Assembly (NCBI GenBank): GCA_016490735.1
Contig: JAEMWC010000249.1
Coordinates: forward strand, 236,001 to 300,000
Direction: 5' to 3'
Length of the DNA: 64,000 nt
Source of the DNA: Pachyseris speciosa
Lineage: Eukaryota; Cnidaria; Anthozoa; Scleractinia; Pachyseridae
Shown here: positions 1-11,320 of the stretch, one piece after another
Numbering within the stretch: the stretch's first letter is position 1
Layout of the letters: the number at the start of each line of letters is the position of its first letter
The notes under the pieces: generated by a model
Told to the model about the DNA's origin: nothing
The model's database searches: none
The model's input: the letters and a program-made list of their open reading frames with translations, nothing else
Program-made: the position numbers and the translations under genes

Positions 1-2
1 GT

Positions 3-329
3 GGTCTTTGTAGGCCCATGCCACAAGCAGTGGAAAATAAATGCTGTCGGCAAACGAAATGCATAACTACAACATCGCATTTTGAAAAGCTATGCCTTGA
101 CACCGATGTATTGGAACTGTGTATACGTAATATGGGTGACATTAGGAGTGACAGAGAGGATAACAGTCCAAGGTCTTTCAGAAAAGCTGGTTATAGACAA
201 TTTATATTGGCAAGGCATGGCCATCTGGGGAAGGGAAACAGGCGAGTGTGTCCTTCTTGTGTCGTTGTTAGAATAAGGTCAAGATTCCCTTCCTTAACTG
301 GAGTTTACATGGGATATCGATATCACTAG
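3..329 (+). CDS. P2X7-type intracellular-domain protein, 3' end (partial)
   Basis: The reading frame is open from the window edge and ends at TAG 327-329, so this is the C-terminal part of a longer gene. The Cys-rich start (CRPMP..E.KCCRQ), the central YRQFILARHGHLGKGNRR block and the PSCVVVRIRSRFP..TGVYMGY tail match the intracellular domain of P2X7 receptors. Cnidarian genomes carry this domain in many stand-alone genes, so the protein need not be an ion channel. The usual Trp of this block is replaced by Ala. The Met at 18 is internal, because the motif extends upstream of it. What precedes it cannot be seen. Confidence 0.75.
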   Translation, partial: GLCRPMPQAVENKCCRQTKCITTTSHFEKLCLDTDVLELCIRNMGDIRSDREDNSPRSFRKAGYRQFILARHGHLGKGNRRVCPSCVVVRIRSRFPSLTGVYMGYRYH

Positions 330-978
330 AGTGTTGTATATTCATTTTGTGAGTACACATCCTTATGCAACACAAAATGCAGTTTGGGATAATGTTCTAT
401 AAAACTTTAAGAGTCTCCCTTACTGCCTCTTGTGTTTGCATCAGAGTGGGTACATAGGGACACAATCACTCTTTTTTTTTTCATATAAAGACACAAAGAA
501 AGATATTTCATTCTCCATCTCTTCTGCCAGTATTTCATTTATTACAGACTCCATACGTGGAAGTATACTACTACAACTACTATTTTTCTGTTATAGTGTT
601 ATAGTTTGTTGAAAAAACACAAATTTCTGTTTCAGTCATGATTAAGATAATTGAGGTGGCTTTGTGAGCCCCCAACATTGTTACAATTACTTTAAAAATG
701 GATACTTCAACCCAATTTGGAAAGTACAATATTAAAATAGGTTATATTTTTATTAAAGGGTGTATCATTGTTATCTCCATATAAATCAAAACAATTCACT
801 ATATAACTTGGTGGCTTATAATATCATACTCGTTGAATAAAGAACAAAATTTCTAATTTGGATGTGACAGTGTTGACTTTTGAATCACAATAAATTACTC
901 AGTACCACACAAGTACAATTTGCAAAATTAATAGCAATGAATATGAGATGATTTGCATCTTGAAATGAAAATATTTAG
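330..978. other. AT-rich intergenic stretch, nothing recognised
   Basis: Non-coding sequence lying between the 3' ends of two convergent genes. Only short A/T runs are seen; no repeat boundaries or RNA genes were recognised. Confidence 0.5.
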
Positions 979-1385
979 TTAATGCTCCATGGGAGAAGGG
1001 CTTTCGCCACTTTCTGTGGAGTTTGTATTGTCTGGTGGCAAACTGAGCCTGCTTCTTCTTTGTAATAATTCCTTTGACGAAGGAGGAGGGTTGGAAGCAA
1101 TATTCAGGGCCAAAAGTCGGGGGTCACTTTCATTTAGTGAGACATTGCGTGTAACAACATTATTATCGAGAATCCTGGTATGAAAAACCCTAGCTATGAC
1201 AAGTGGGATGTAACTATAGCTCTTGTTGCATTTAACAGCTTTAACATCCCACTGCTGCATCCGTTGGTTGTACTTCTTGTAGTTATCTGTTGTCCATCTT
1301 GGGTTTTGACAGAAGGGAGACGAAGGTGAAAGTTCCAGTCTATGGCAGCCAGATACTTCCTTGCCTTATAAGCCCTGTAACTTTA

Positions 1386-1432
<47 letters not shown>
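1386..1432. repeat. (TAA)n microsatellite
   Basis: About fifteen uninterrupted TAA/AAT units, directly upstream of the last exon of the minus-strand gene, inside its intron. Confidence 0.95.
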
Positions 1433-1433
<1 letters not shown>

Positions 1434-1783
1434 TGTTATTATCATTAACATGGAAATATATCACTTTATGTTGTTACATAATATTTCAAGCTCTATTACC
1501 CTTAAAGTTCTAGCATCAATATGCATTTTCTGTTACATCTACAGTATTACTTATATTACAGTTGGGATAATTTTTTTAAACAGAGAATTCTTCCTTACCT
1601 AAAAGATGTTCTCTTTGGGGTGTAACCAAGGGACAAGCTGTTGACGCATTCGATGGTGCCTGTATGTCTGTTGAGACAAACAAAGAAAAGGACTTTCTTA
1701 TATAAACTCTCAAATGAAGAATGATCCTAGCAGTTGTGAACGCAATTTATGCAATTGCGAAAAGAAGCCTGAAAAAAATTCAG

Positions 1784-1830
1784 GACTTCAATTGGCTTCA
1801 AACCCGTGACCTCGCGATTACCGGTGCGAT

Positions 1831-1856
<26 letters not shown>
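1784..1856 (-). tRNA. tRNA-like copy 1 (degenerate edge copy)
   Basis: Edge copy of the array. The B box carries a substitution and the T-stem partner is changed (AATT for CGTT), so it is probably not functional. Confidence 0.55.
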
Positions 1857-1861
<5 letters not shown>

Positions 1862-2033
1862 TGTTGGGAGCAGGTCAATTGTGGGTTCTTACGTTCCCGT
1901 GAAAGAAGTGAGTGTGAATGATATATGAATTGAATCATATATGAACTGCGGAAATGAAATCAAATGAAGAATGATCCTCGCAGTTGTGAACGCAATTTAT
2001 GCAATTGCGAAAAGAAGCCTGAAAAAAATTCAG

Positions 2034-2080
2034 GACTTCAACGGGCTTCGAACCCGTGACCTCGCGATTACCGGTGCGAT

Positions 2081-2106
<26 letters not shown>
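2034..2106 (-). tRNA. tRNA-like copy 2, anticodon position GGT (Thr)
   Basis: Acceptor stem GGCTTCA/TGAAGTC, A box TAGCTCAGTTGG and B box GGTTCGAAGCC are intact, followed by T7. The anticodon loop reads CCGGTAA (C33 instead of T33), and the 3' side of the anticodon stem does not pair cleanly. It may be a tRNA relic that still keeps a working Pol III promoter. Confidence 0.65.
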
Positions 2107-2111
<5 letters not shown>

Positions 2112-2283
2112 TGTTGGGAGCAGGTCAATTGTGGGTTCTTACGTTCCCGTGAAAGAAATGAGTGTGAATGATATATGAATTGAATCATATATGAACTGCG
2201 GAAATGAAATCAAATGAAGAATGATCCTCGCAGTTGTGAACGCAATTTATGCAATTGCGAAAAGAAGCCTGAAAAAAATTCAG

Positions 2284-2330
2284 GACTTCAACGGGCTTCG
2301 AACCCGTGACCTCGCGATTACCGGTGCGAT

Positions 2331-2356
<26 letters not shown>
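2284..2356 (-). tRNA. tRNA-like copy 3 (Thr-GGT-like)
   Basis: Same sequence as copy 2. Confidence 0.65.
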
Positions 2357-2361
<5 letters not shown>

Positions 2362-2533
2362 TGTTGGGAGCAGGTCAATTGTGGGTTCTTACGTTCCCGT
2401 GAAAGAAATGAGTGTGAATGATATATGAATTGAATCATATATGAACTGCGGAAATGAAATCAAATGAAGAATGATCCTCGCAGTTGTGAACGCAATTTAT
2501 GCAATTGCGAAAAGAAGCCTGAAAAAAATTCAG

Positions 2534-2580
2534 GACTTCAACGGGCTTCGAACCCGTGACCTCGCGATTACCGGTGCGAT

Positions 2581-2606
<26 letters not shown>
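2534..2606 (-). tRNA. tRNA-like copy 4 (Thr-GGT-like)
   Basis: Same sequence as copy 2. Confidence 0.65.
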
Positions 2607-2611
<5 letters not shown>

Positions 2612-2783
2612 TGTTGGGAGCAGGTCAATTGTGGGTTCTTACGTTCCCGTGAAAGAAATGAGTGTGAATGATATATGAATTGAATCATATATGAACTGCG
2701 GAAATGAAATCAAATGAAGAATGATCCTCGCAGTTGTGAACGCAATTTATGCAATTGCGAAAAGAAGCCTGAAAAAAATTCAG

Positions 2784-2830
2784 GACTTCAACGGGCTTCG
2801 AACCCGTGACCTCGCGATTACCGGTGCGAT

Positions 2831-2856
<26 letters not shown>
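2784..2856 (-). tRNA. tRNA-like copy 5 (Thr-GGT-like)
   Basis: Same sequence as copy 2. Confidence 0.65.
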
Positions 2857-2861
<5 letters not shown>

Positions 2862-3033
2862 TGTTGGGAGCAGGTCAATTGTGGGTTCTTACGTTCCCGT
2901 GAAAGAAATGAGTGTGAATGATATATGAATTGAATCATATATGAACTGCGGAAATGAAATCAAATGAAGAATGATCCTCGCAGTTGTGAACGCAATTTAT
3001 GCAATTGCGAAAAGAAGCCTGAAAAAAATTCAG

Positions 3034-3106
3034 GACTTCAACGGGCTTCGAACCCGTGACCTCGCGATTACCGGTGCGATGCTCTAACCAACTGAGCTAT
3101 TAAGCC
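3034..3106 (-). tRNA. tRNA-like copy 6 (variant acceptor)
   Basis: Acceptor arm begins GGCTTAA rather than GGCTTCA, which loses one acceptor pair; otherwise as copy 2. Confidence 0.6.
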
Positions 3107-3283
3107 ACTGATGTTGGGAGCAGGTCAATTATGGGTTCTTACGTTCCCGTGAAAGAAATGAGTGTGAATGATATATGAATTGAATCATGTATGAATTGCG
3201 GAAATGAAATCAAATGAAGAATGATCCTCGCAGTTGTGAACGCAATTTATGCAATTGCGAAAAGAAGCCTGAAAAAAATTCAG

Positions 3284-3356
3284 GACTTCAACGGGCTTCG
3301 AACCCGTGACCTCGCGATTACCGGTGCGATGCTCTAACCAACTGAGCTATTAAGCC
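3284..3356 (-). tRNA. tRNA-like copy 7 (variant acceptor)
   Basis: Shares the acceptor variant and flank variants of copy 6. Confidence 0.6.
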
Positions 3357-3533
3357 ACTGATGTTGGGAGCAGGTCAATTATGGGTTCTTACGTTCCCGT
3401 GAAAGAAATGAGTGTGAATGATATATGAATTGAATCATGTATGAATTGCGGAAATGAAATCAAATGAAGAATGATCCTCGCAGTTGTGAACGCAATTTAT
3501 GCAATTGCGAAAAGAAGCCTGAAAAAAATTCAG

Positions 3534-3580
3534 AACTTCAACGGGCTTCGAACCCGTGACCTCGCGATTACCGGTGCGAT

Positions 3581-3606
<26 letters not shown>
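3534..3606 (-). tRNA. tRNA-like copy 8 (Thr-GGT-like)
   Basis: As copy 2; the 3' trailer has one substitution. Confidence 0.65.
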
Positions 3607-3611
<5 letters not shown>

Positions 3612-3783
3612 TGTTGGGAGCAGGTCAATTGTGGGTTCTTACGTTCCCGTGAAAGAAATGAGTGTGAATGATATATGAATTGAATCATATATGAACTGCG
3701 GAAATGAAATCAAATGAAGAATGATCCTCGCAGTTGTGAACGCAATTTATGCAATTGCGAAAAGAAGCCTGAAAAAAATTCAG

Positions 3784-3830
3784 GACTTCAACGGGCTTCG
3801 AACCCGTGACCTCGCGATTACCGGTGCGAT

Positions 3831-3856
<26 letters not shown>
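3784..3856 (-). tRNA. tRNA-like copy 9 (Thr-GGT-like)
   Basis: As copy 2; one substitution in the 5' flank. Confidence 0.65.
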
Positions 3857-3861
<5 letters not shown>

Positions 3862-4033
3862 TGTTGGGACCAGGTCAATTGTGGGTTCTTACGTTCCCGT
3901 GAAAGAAATGAGTGTGAATGATATATGAATTGAATCATATATGAACTGCGGAAATGAAATCAAATGAAGAATGATCCTCGCAGTTGTGAACGCAATTTAT
4001 GCAATTGCGAAAAGAAGCCTGAAAAAAATTCAG

Positions 4034-4106
4034 GACTTCAACGGGGTTCGAACCCGTGATCTCGCGATTACCGGTGCGATGCTCTAACCAACTGAGCTAT
4101 GAAGCC
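4034..4106 (-). tRNA. tRNA-like copy 10 (next to inversion)
   Basis: Last minus-strand copy. The T loop reads TTCGAAC and there is one extra change in the variable region. Its 5' flank is cut short by the inversion junction near 4123. Confidence 0.6.
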
Positions 4107-4247
4107 ACTTATGTTGGGAGCACAACTGCGAGGATCATTCTTCATTTGATTTCATTTCCGCAGTTCATATATGATCCAATTCATATATCATTCACACTCA
4201 TTTCTTTCACGGGAACGTAAGAACCCACAATTGACCTGCTCCCAACA

Positions 4248-4252
<5 letters not shown>

Positions 4253-4278
<26 letters not shown>

Positions 4279-4326
4279 ATCGCACCGGTAATCGCGAGGT
4301 CACGGGTTCGAAGCCCGTTGAAGTCC
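4253..4326 (+). tRNA. tRNA-like copy 11 (inverted orientation)
   Basis: First plus-strand copy after the inversion, with the same A box, B box and T7 terminator as copy 2. Confidence 0.65.
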
Positions 4327-4497
4327 TGAATTTTTTTCAGGCTTCTTTTCGCAATTGCATAAATTGCGTTCACAACTGCGAGGATCATTCTTCATTTGAT
4401 TTCATTTCCGCAGTTCATATATGATTCAATTCATATATCATTCACACTCATTTCTTTCACGGGAACGTAAGAACCCACAATTGACCTGCTCCCAACA

Positions 4498-4502
<5 letters not shown>

Positions 4503-4528
<26 letters not shown>

Positions 4529-4576
4529 ATCGCACCGGTAATCGCGAGGTCACGGGTTCGAAGCCCGTTGAAGTCC
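4503..4576 (+). tRNA. tRNA-like copy 12 (inverted orientation)
   Basis: Same sequence as copy 11. Confidence 0.65.
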
Positions 4577-4747
4577 TGAATTTTTTTCAGGCTTCTTTTC
4601 GCAATTGCATAAATTGCGTTCACAACTGCGAGGATCATTCTTCATTTGATTTCATTTCCGCAATTCATATATGATTCAATTCATATATCATTCACACTCA
4701 TTTCTTTCACGGGAACGTAAGAACCCACAATTGACCTGCTCCCAACA

Positions 4748-4752
<5 letters not shown>

Positions 4753-4778
<26 letters not shown>

Positions 4779-4826
4779 ATCGCACCGGTAATCGCGAGGT
4801 CACGGGTTCGAACCCCGTTGAAGTCC
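4753..4826 (+). tRNA. tRNA-like copy 13 (inverted orientation)
   Basis: As copy 11 but with GAACCCCG in the T arm. Confidence 0.65.
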
Positions 4827-7463
4827 TGAATTTTTTTCAGGCTTCTTTTCGCAATTGCATAAATTGCGTTCACAACTGCGAGGATCATTCTTCATTTGAT
4901 TTCATTTCCGCAGTTCATATATGATTCAATTCATATATCATTCACACTATATAATCTCTGTTGGTCAAGTTTATCAGGATACCATCTCTAATTTGACATA
5001 CAGAGAGTGTGTCATTTCTAGAGGTGAAGAAAAATACTGCCTCTGCTTAAAGTGATGTATGAATAAATTTAAAGTACAATTTACATAAACCCATATGGCT
5101 GTTACCTGAACCTAACATAATACTTGAAACTGTCAAGTAGCTCTGGATTGAGAATAACTTTTTGCAATTCAGCAAAGTCGTTATCCCGCCTATCGAACCA
5201 TGGGAGGTCAGGGTCATGAGTTAGCTCAGCATGCTCACACTTTCCAGATAACCACTCATGGGAATCACACACATGGTGAAGCAGGCCAATCCACTTGTTC
5301 TAAGAAAAGAAAAAATAATTAAAAAGATATGAATAATTAAATTATCTGGACCACAGGTCTGCATGTAGCAATCTAATGGGTTTCCTTCACAAAGAAGTTT
5401 AACCCCTTAAGGTACGTGTATTTATAAAGCAAGTAATGGAAAAGATATCAAGGAAAATTATAATTTTAGTCTCTTGATTCCTCTATTTCAGGTAATTTAA
5501 GTTTAAGTGAAGAAATAGGCATATTATAGAAAACATACTCCATCCCTTTTCCTTGACTGACTATAAGCCAACCCTACACCAAGCAGAAAGTACATTGTTT
5601 GCAAAAAAAAAAACTTTCCTTGATGTCAAAGATGGAAAGTAATACCTGTAACAATTAATACACTAGTGCGTGTTCATAAAGAAATGGATCAAATCATAGT
5701 TTGTTTTCATTATTATTTGCAGGCATGAAGCCTGTAAGCAAACAGTTCTTAAAAACAAATACAAACCATTTTATACAGCGTCACAATCATGGCACAAGAT
5801 ACTTGCCTTCATAACCTTCAATGCTCCTTCTTCAGACATAGTTTCACTTTGCCTGCAAGAACTGCTACAATGCCAGAAGTGGCGGATTATGTGGTCTGTC
5901 CATGCTTTAATTTTCCACATTGATCTAGCGTGTCCAATCTATAATAAGACCAGTAGGATACCATATTAGAGAGAACCTATCTAAAAATATACTGTACACT
6001 GTACATACAATTGACATGTTCACAACCTTTTAATGTCAACAGTGCCATATGGCACAGAATGCCATTACATGTTCAATATTGAATCATTTTTCTGAACATT
6101 TCATAACCAGTGAATGATAGATGTGCACATTGGAAGCATGAAATTATGGCACCCCTCATCTCCAATGTAAGACTTGACATGTTTATAGCACACAAGTGAA
6201 TAGTGCTTTTCGTGTGCTCTGATTGGTTAACTCAGGTGATATGAGCATACCTTAGCCAAGCATTTCCTGATGCTTTTGGACTTGTGCCAGACATCAAGAC
6301 TGTGAAAGACATCCTTGAATTCATTTGCTATAGTAAAACACAAAAATACCATGCTTGACCAAGTTTCATTTTATTACAGTGCATGAACATTGACATTATT
6401 GGCATTTGGTCATGATGCAATGCTGAGTACTACATACAGTACTTATGTCTTATGAGTAAGACTCTTAAAAAATAAAGACTTGCAAAATACTCTGGTCACA
6501 TCAAAGTTACGAACGAATCAAAAAATTAAATGTGAGAGTTGAGTATGTACTATGAGGGGACCAGTAGAAAATATTAATGCGAACATTATCCACGGAAAAT
6601 TAGTTTGGAATATTGCAATAAAAGAACTTACCAATCATCTTTTTAATTGAAGCTGATGCATCTGTTGCCAGTTCAACAACATCCAGGACATTCTTGAGTC
6701 TGGTTAAGGCATTTTGTAATGCCACTTTTTCCATCTTGGTGGAAGCCAAGCCAACATGTCGCTTGTCCCTCACTTCAACCTCGAGGATATAACTTGAAGT
6801 TATTTCCATCAAGAAATAACACAAAGTTTTTGCACTGAAACCCGGAGAGTCACACTGCCCATCTCCACCAACAACCACCTTCTGACGAACAAACTCCTTC
6901 AACAACCTCTCTCGCATCCAAGACCACCACTCCTCAACCACTGGGAACAAATAGAGACGTTGCATCCGATAAAATGTGGATTCGGACAGAAAGGCGAACC
7001 CCACGAAATCAGCCATTTTTTAATTTTTCCAAAATTGTTCCCTGACAAAAGTACTACTGCAGCCATTTGCAAATTATTTGCATACAAGTCATTCACTTCA
7101 CGAGAAGAAGTAAACCTGGAGGTATGACCAGCTGAACATAGGCTGTTAACCACAAATGTGGTCCCCACAAAGTGATGTTTTACTTGTGGGATCAGACTAC
7201 AACCAGGTGTCCGACAACATCCCACAAACAGAAATCAAGGGAAAGGTCTTTGACCATACAAAGCTCCTTCTTAAATTTGAAATGGCTTAGCTTCTGATGA
7301 GGTCTAAACTCAGGTAGGTCAGGTACGTGTACATGTACATCTACATTAGATGTGTGAATTTCCGATTTCTCTGGTTCATTTATAAAACTTTCATCGCCAG
7401 AGGAGTCTTCTTCCATAACTTGTGCCAGTACACTGAAAGGTAAAATAGATAAAGAACAATCAC

Positions 7464-7480
7464 AACATCAATAATAATAG

Positions 7481-7523
<43 letters not shown>

Positions 7524-7562
7524 GATGATGATGATGATGATGATAATGATAATAATAATAAC
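7464..7562. repeat. (AAT)n/(ATG)n microsatellite
   Basis: Interrupted AAT/ATG triplets. They abut the retroelement fragment that follows and probably represent its 3' tail. Confidence 0.85.
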
Positions 7563-7825
7563 CTTTATTTACCCTCGGCAGTATTTATAGCACCAAGGCT
7601 AGCGGGGCCAAGCAAATACAGAAACAAATAATTCAAATCAAAATAATTGTGATCAGAATCACAACTGGTCGGAAGGCAAACCGGTTGGCTATTTACAAGG
7701 ATGGCCGAGGAGTTGAACCAGGGACTACCCAGAACGATACCATCTAGTGGCTAGAGCGGGATTTGAACCCGGGGTTACCGCATTGAAATCCAGCGCCCCA
7801 AACCACTAGGCCATCTTGCCTTATT
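7563..7825 (-). repeat. tRNA-derived SINE-like fragment
   Basis: Read on the minus strand, 7741-7823 contains a tRNA-like head: an A-box-like TGGCCTAGTGG and a B-box-like GGTTCAAATCC. The body then ends in AATAAAGG followed by an ATT-rich tail at 7464-7562. This head, body and microsatellite-tail order is typical of SINEs. No TSD was found. Confidence 0.55.
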
Positions 7826-8229
7826 ACATTCTGCTTAAGTACACAGAACAATCACAGTCATATGCAAATTAGCTCCATTTTTGAATAGCTATTACTGTAT
7901 GCCCAGCATAATTGTCACTCTTTTGTGCTCCGTGGTCCTTTTACAATAATTAATATAAACAGTCTACCTAAGTACCCTACAGGATATACCACTTTGTTAT
8001 TCCTTTCTCACTATCTTGTTATCCATGTCTCTTTTAACCATAATTATTGGGCATGCTCCCATTTCCAACAAACAACCCTATACACCTCTGACCAATCAAT
8101 TACTTACTTCATTTCCTCAGATTCATGATCACTGTCACTAAAATTCTTCTCTATGTCCTCATTCAATTCTTGAAAGGCAGACTTGTAGAGCTCCCCAGAA
8201 CTGAAAGTAAACATCGAGCACTGAAAAAT

Positions 8230-9660
8230 CCCTCAATAAACTTCTTCTACAGATTCAAGATCAACCAGCCCCACATGACAGTGACAAAACACAGTTGGAA
8301 CCGAAGCTCTACCACAAACTTCATAGCACTGACTCCACACCGGCATCATTTTATGGCCTTCCCAAAATTCACAAGGACAACGTCCCACTAAGACCAATTA
8401 TGAGTGCCATTGGATCTCCCACATATGAATTATCCAAATACCTCGCCAACATTTTGTCACCACTTCAGAACAATAAATACACAGTAAAGAACAGTGCATC
8501 TTTCGTTGAAAAGATTCGCACAATGTCAGTGGATCCCGACGAAATCCTAGTATCCTTTGACGTCGTATCACTGTTTACTTGCATTCCTACCCATCTAGCC
8601 ATAGAAGTTGTTAAAGAGAGACTAGACTTTGATCAATCACTACCGGAGAGAACAAACTTAATTATTCAAAATATCATTACTCTTCTACAGTTCGTCCTGG
8701 ACAACAACTTCTTCGTGTTCCAAGGTGACCACAAATTTTCGGTTGTCCGATGGGATCTCCAGTCAGCGCCATATTAGCCAATCTCGTCATGGAATATGTC
8801 GAAGAAAAGGCCCTCTTTTCGGCCCAAACCCTCCCAAATGGTGGTTCAGATACGTAGATGACAGCCATGTGTGTGTAAAAAGGGAGCACGTGGATGCACA
8901 TCTCAACTCTATCAACGTCAACATCAAATTTACCATCGAGATAGAGTCAGAAGGTTCCATTGCCTTTCTTGACACAAAAACAACCAGACAAGACGATGGC
9001 TCGATCACCGTGTCTGTCTACAGGAAAGCTACCCACACCGACCGCTACCTTGATTTCAAATCACATCACCATCTCCAGCACAAACACTCTGTCGTACGCA
9101 CCCTCATGGATCGCGCAAAAAATATTCCATCCACCGAGGAGGAAGCGTTTCGAGAAACTAAGCGAGTAACGGAAGCCCTTACCGCTAATAATTACCCTGC
9201 CAATTTCATTTATAATGGCCGCCAACTAAATAGATCACAAGAAGTTAATGATACCGACCATCGCGGCATGGTTATTTTGCCCTACGCCAAAGGATTCTCT
9301 GAGAGAATCGCCAAAGTTCTTCGAGGCTTCAACATCAAGGTCGCTCATAAGCCTATTCGGACAATTGCAAACATACTTAAAAAACCGAAAGACAAGATCG
9401 AGAAAGAGGCTTCTAGAGGAATCGTGTATAAGATCAAATGCAAAGATTGTGATTGTGTTTACATCGGTCAGACATCGCGCGCGCTAAAAACACGCGTCAA
9501 AGAGCACGCAAAGGCCATAGCAACATTAGACGAAAATTCCTTGTTGGCCAAACACCACGTGCGTCACAGTCACCAAATAGATTTGGCGAACGTCGAAATT
9601 GTTGACAGGTCATCAACATGGCGACAAAGACTTATTCTTGAGGCTTGGCATTATTGATAT
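8230..9660 (+). pseudogene. Penelope-like element reverse transcriptase with GIY-YIG domain, frameshifted
   Basis: The first part (to about 8755) contains FYGLPKIHK, RPIMSAIGSPTYELSKYLA and VSFDVVSLFT. A frame change near 8745 moves into a stretch with the GSP-VSA block. A second change near 8835 returns to the frame with the catalytic FRYVDDSHV motif (YVDD). The C-terminus carries GIVYKI..C..CVYIGQTSR..TR..EH, a GIY-YIG endonuclease domain. RT plus GIY-YIG is diagnostic of Penelope-like elements. The 5' end is truncated and no clean start is visible. Two frameshifts make the copy inactive. Confidence 0.85.
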
Positions 9661-9846
9661 GAACGCTATAAACGAACACAAATCGCTTCCAAACGTTTAC
9701 AATAGCATAAAAAATTTGTAGAAGTAATTCAGAATGCTCTAGAGACTTGGTTTAACCTTTAAAATATTCTTTCGAGATGCGATTTAATATTAACATACAT
9801 AAAATACCATCAGGACGCCGTTACACATTTGCATTTTTATCTTTTG

Positions 9847-9876
9847 CTGAAGAAGGCAACAGCAGTTGCCGAAACG
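9847..9876 (+). ncRNA. Hammerhead ribozyme motif of the Penelope-like element
   Basis: CTGAAGA (CUGANGA core) is followed by a stem GGCAAC-AGCA-GTTGCC and then GAAAC. This is the conserved hammerhead core with a perfect 6-bp stem II. Penelope-like elements are known to carry hammerheads in their terminal repeats, and this one lies about 190 bp after the RT stop. Stems I and III were not resolved. Confidence 0.6.
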
Positions 9877-9991
9877 TCCAACACAACATTTTAGCCAGTG
9901 TCAACCTTTTAAACATATTTTTATTTTTAACATGCCTGGCTACACACCAAACATTTTTAGCTTGAAAAAAGTTAACCTAACACTTGAAAGT

Positions 9992-10447
9992 GGTAATTGG
10001 TGCCTTAAAATATCAAGAAAAAATAGGTAGCCTAAGGGCTACATGTGTGGGATACCACAGTACTTTATACATAAAAAAAAAAAAAACAACTGATCGAGTA
10101 GCTAGAAGATTGATTTAGGCGGAGCTGTCAAAATTTGACATGTTTACGCTAAAAAAAAAAGTGACGGTTTGTCCAGACAAACTTGAATGTTTTGAGCATG
10201 TAATAACACGGAAAATAGTTTGTCTTTCACGGTCGCTCGAAAATGGTAGTATTTTAAGGATTAGTTTTTTGCAGTGCAATTGTCCCTTAAATATTAACAC
10301 AGGTTAAGAAAACGTGCGATGGCAAGGAAGGGGTAATTGGTGCCTTAAAATATCAACCAAAAATAGGTAGCCTAAGGGCTACATGAGTGGGATACTACAA
10401 AACTTTATACATAAAAAAAAGCAACTGATCGAGTAGCTAGAAGATTG
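9992..10447. repeat. Direct repeat pair of about 120 bp
   Basis: The block starting GGTAATTGGTGCCTTAAAAT at about 9992-10117 recurs at about 10331-10447 with a few substitutions and a shorter A run. The spacer is about 215 bp. No coding content was recognised. Confidence 0.85.
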
Positions 10448-10449
10448 GT

Positions 10450-11090
10450 TATAATGAATAAATAGGACTGAAAAGTCCATTCAAAGGTATACAATGTACA
10501 TCGAATGAACATGTAATTTCTCCACATAATTCAGTGCTTCAGGACCTTCAGGGTAGTGATAGCAAGTCAAAATCAACGTCTGTTGAAGTCATTATTTAAA
10601 CCACTGAGTGGAAAAATCAGTAGAATCGCTTTACCGCTAGGAAATCTAAACTTTCGTTGAAACCAGCGCAATTCAACCAAATATTTGCTTGGATACAGCG
10701 AAAATCATGAAGCATGCTTTCATTTTTCGCTTTCTCAACTTCCGCCGGTTCATTTATAATTACAGACAGTATATAGTAATTGCGAACAGTTTCCACAACG
10801 AGTTGCCATTTTCATCCCGAGAATTACTTGTTTTGAATTTCGCTTACTTTGCCTTGCTGCTGCTTGCTGTTATAATACATTAGACTTTAATCACAAAGCT
10901 CAGATAAACATAGATATGCAAATTGCTGTTCGGCTTTCAACTGCATGGCAATGTGAAATAAGCTCAAAAACTACTTTCTTGCTCACCTTAGAATAAGCAC
11001 TGTTAGTTAATGTTGACATTGTAGCAAAAATGTAAAACAAATTTCCTTCCAAGCTGGCAAGGAAATCGCGTAACGTTGCTCTGAAATATC
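10450..11090. other. Nothing recognised
   Basis: AT-rich non-coding sequence; the open frames here are short and show no recognisable motif. Confidence 0.4.
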
Positions 11091-11094
11091 CGCC

Positions 11095-11320
11095 GATTGC
11101 GTGATCACATCCGCCGACTCGTGCAAAAAAGAGGCCGACCCAGTCCCGCCCAATCTGGCCAGCCTGGGTCGGCCCAAAATTAACATTTTTCAAAAATGTT
11201 AATGCCGAAAAATGCTAATGAGTGGCTGGCCTGGGCCGGCTCAGCCCAGCCCTCATCACTGAAAAACTGGCTTGATATCTGGCCAGCACAGGCTGGCCTG
11301 GCCTGGCCGAGGTCGGTCAC
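11095..11320. repeat. GGCC-rich imperfect palindromic repeat
   Basis: Clustered GGCCTGGCC/GGCCAGCC words with a small perfect palindrome (TTAACATTTTTCAAAAATGTTAA, discontinuous pairing, near 11180-11202). Related GGCC clusters occur at 15730-15920 and 16530-16580. Confidence 0.6.

Larger units (their letters stand above)
1710..4950. repeat. Tandem array of 250-bp tRNA-bearing units with an internal inversion
   Basis: Ten head-to-tail units (period exactly 250 bp) carry tRNA-like genes on the minus strand; from about 4123 three more units run in the opposite direction. Each unit holds a 5' flank, the tRNA-like gene, a run of seven T directly after it (Pol III terminator) and a short palindrome (GCAATTGCATAAATTGC). 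The units are nearly identical, so the array is young or homogenised. Units 6 and 7 share three private variants (TAAGCC, ATGGGTTC, TCATGTATGAATTGC), pointing to a recent local duplication. Confidence 0.95.
979..7416 (-). pseudogene. Kolobok-like DDE transposase-derived gene, multi-exon, frameshifted
   Basis: Exons on the minus strand can be followed by splice sites and protein similarity: about 6632-7416, 6251-6327, about 5807-5938 (apparent GC donor), 5106-5299, and 979-1374. Conserved blocks include GDGQCDSPGFSAK, TDASASIKKM and LDVWHKSKSIRK. This is the D..D..DxWH layout I associate with Kolobok-type transposases and their domesticated relatives. The terminal AIDWNFHL block is typical of the family in cnidarians. 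Breaks: reading-frame shifts near 7210, near 7020 (in an A run) and near 1295. It is therefore probably a pseudogene. The last intron (1375-5105) contains the tRNA array. The superfamily assignment is from memory of the motif; the exon chain is seen directly. Confidence 0.6.

Noticed and set aside
1710..4950. Regular spacing suggesting a CRISPR-like array
   Set aside because: The unit is 250 bp with a tRNA-like gene and no variable spacers; it is a tandem duplication in eukaryotic DNA.
10900..11193. 97-codon minus-strand frame
   Set aside because: It runs across a GGCC repeat and shows no motif or coding pattern.
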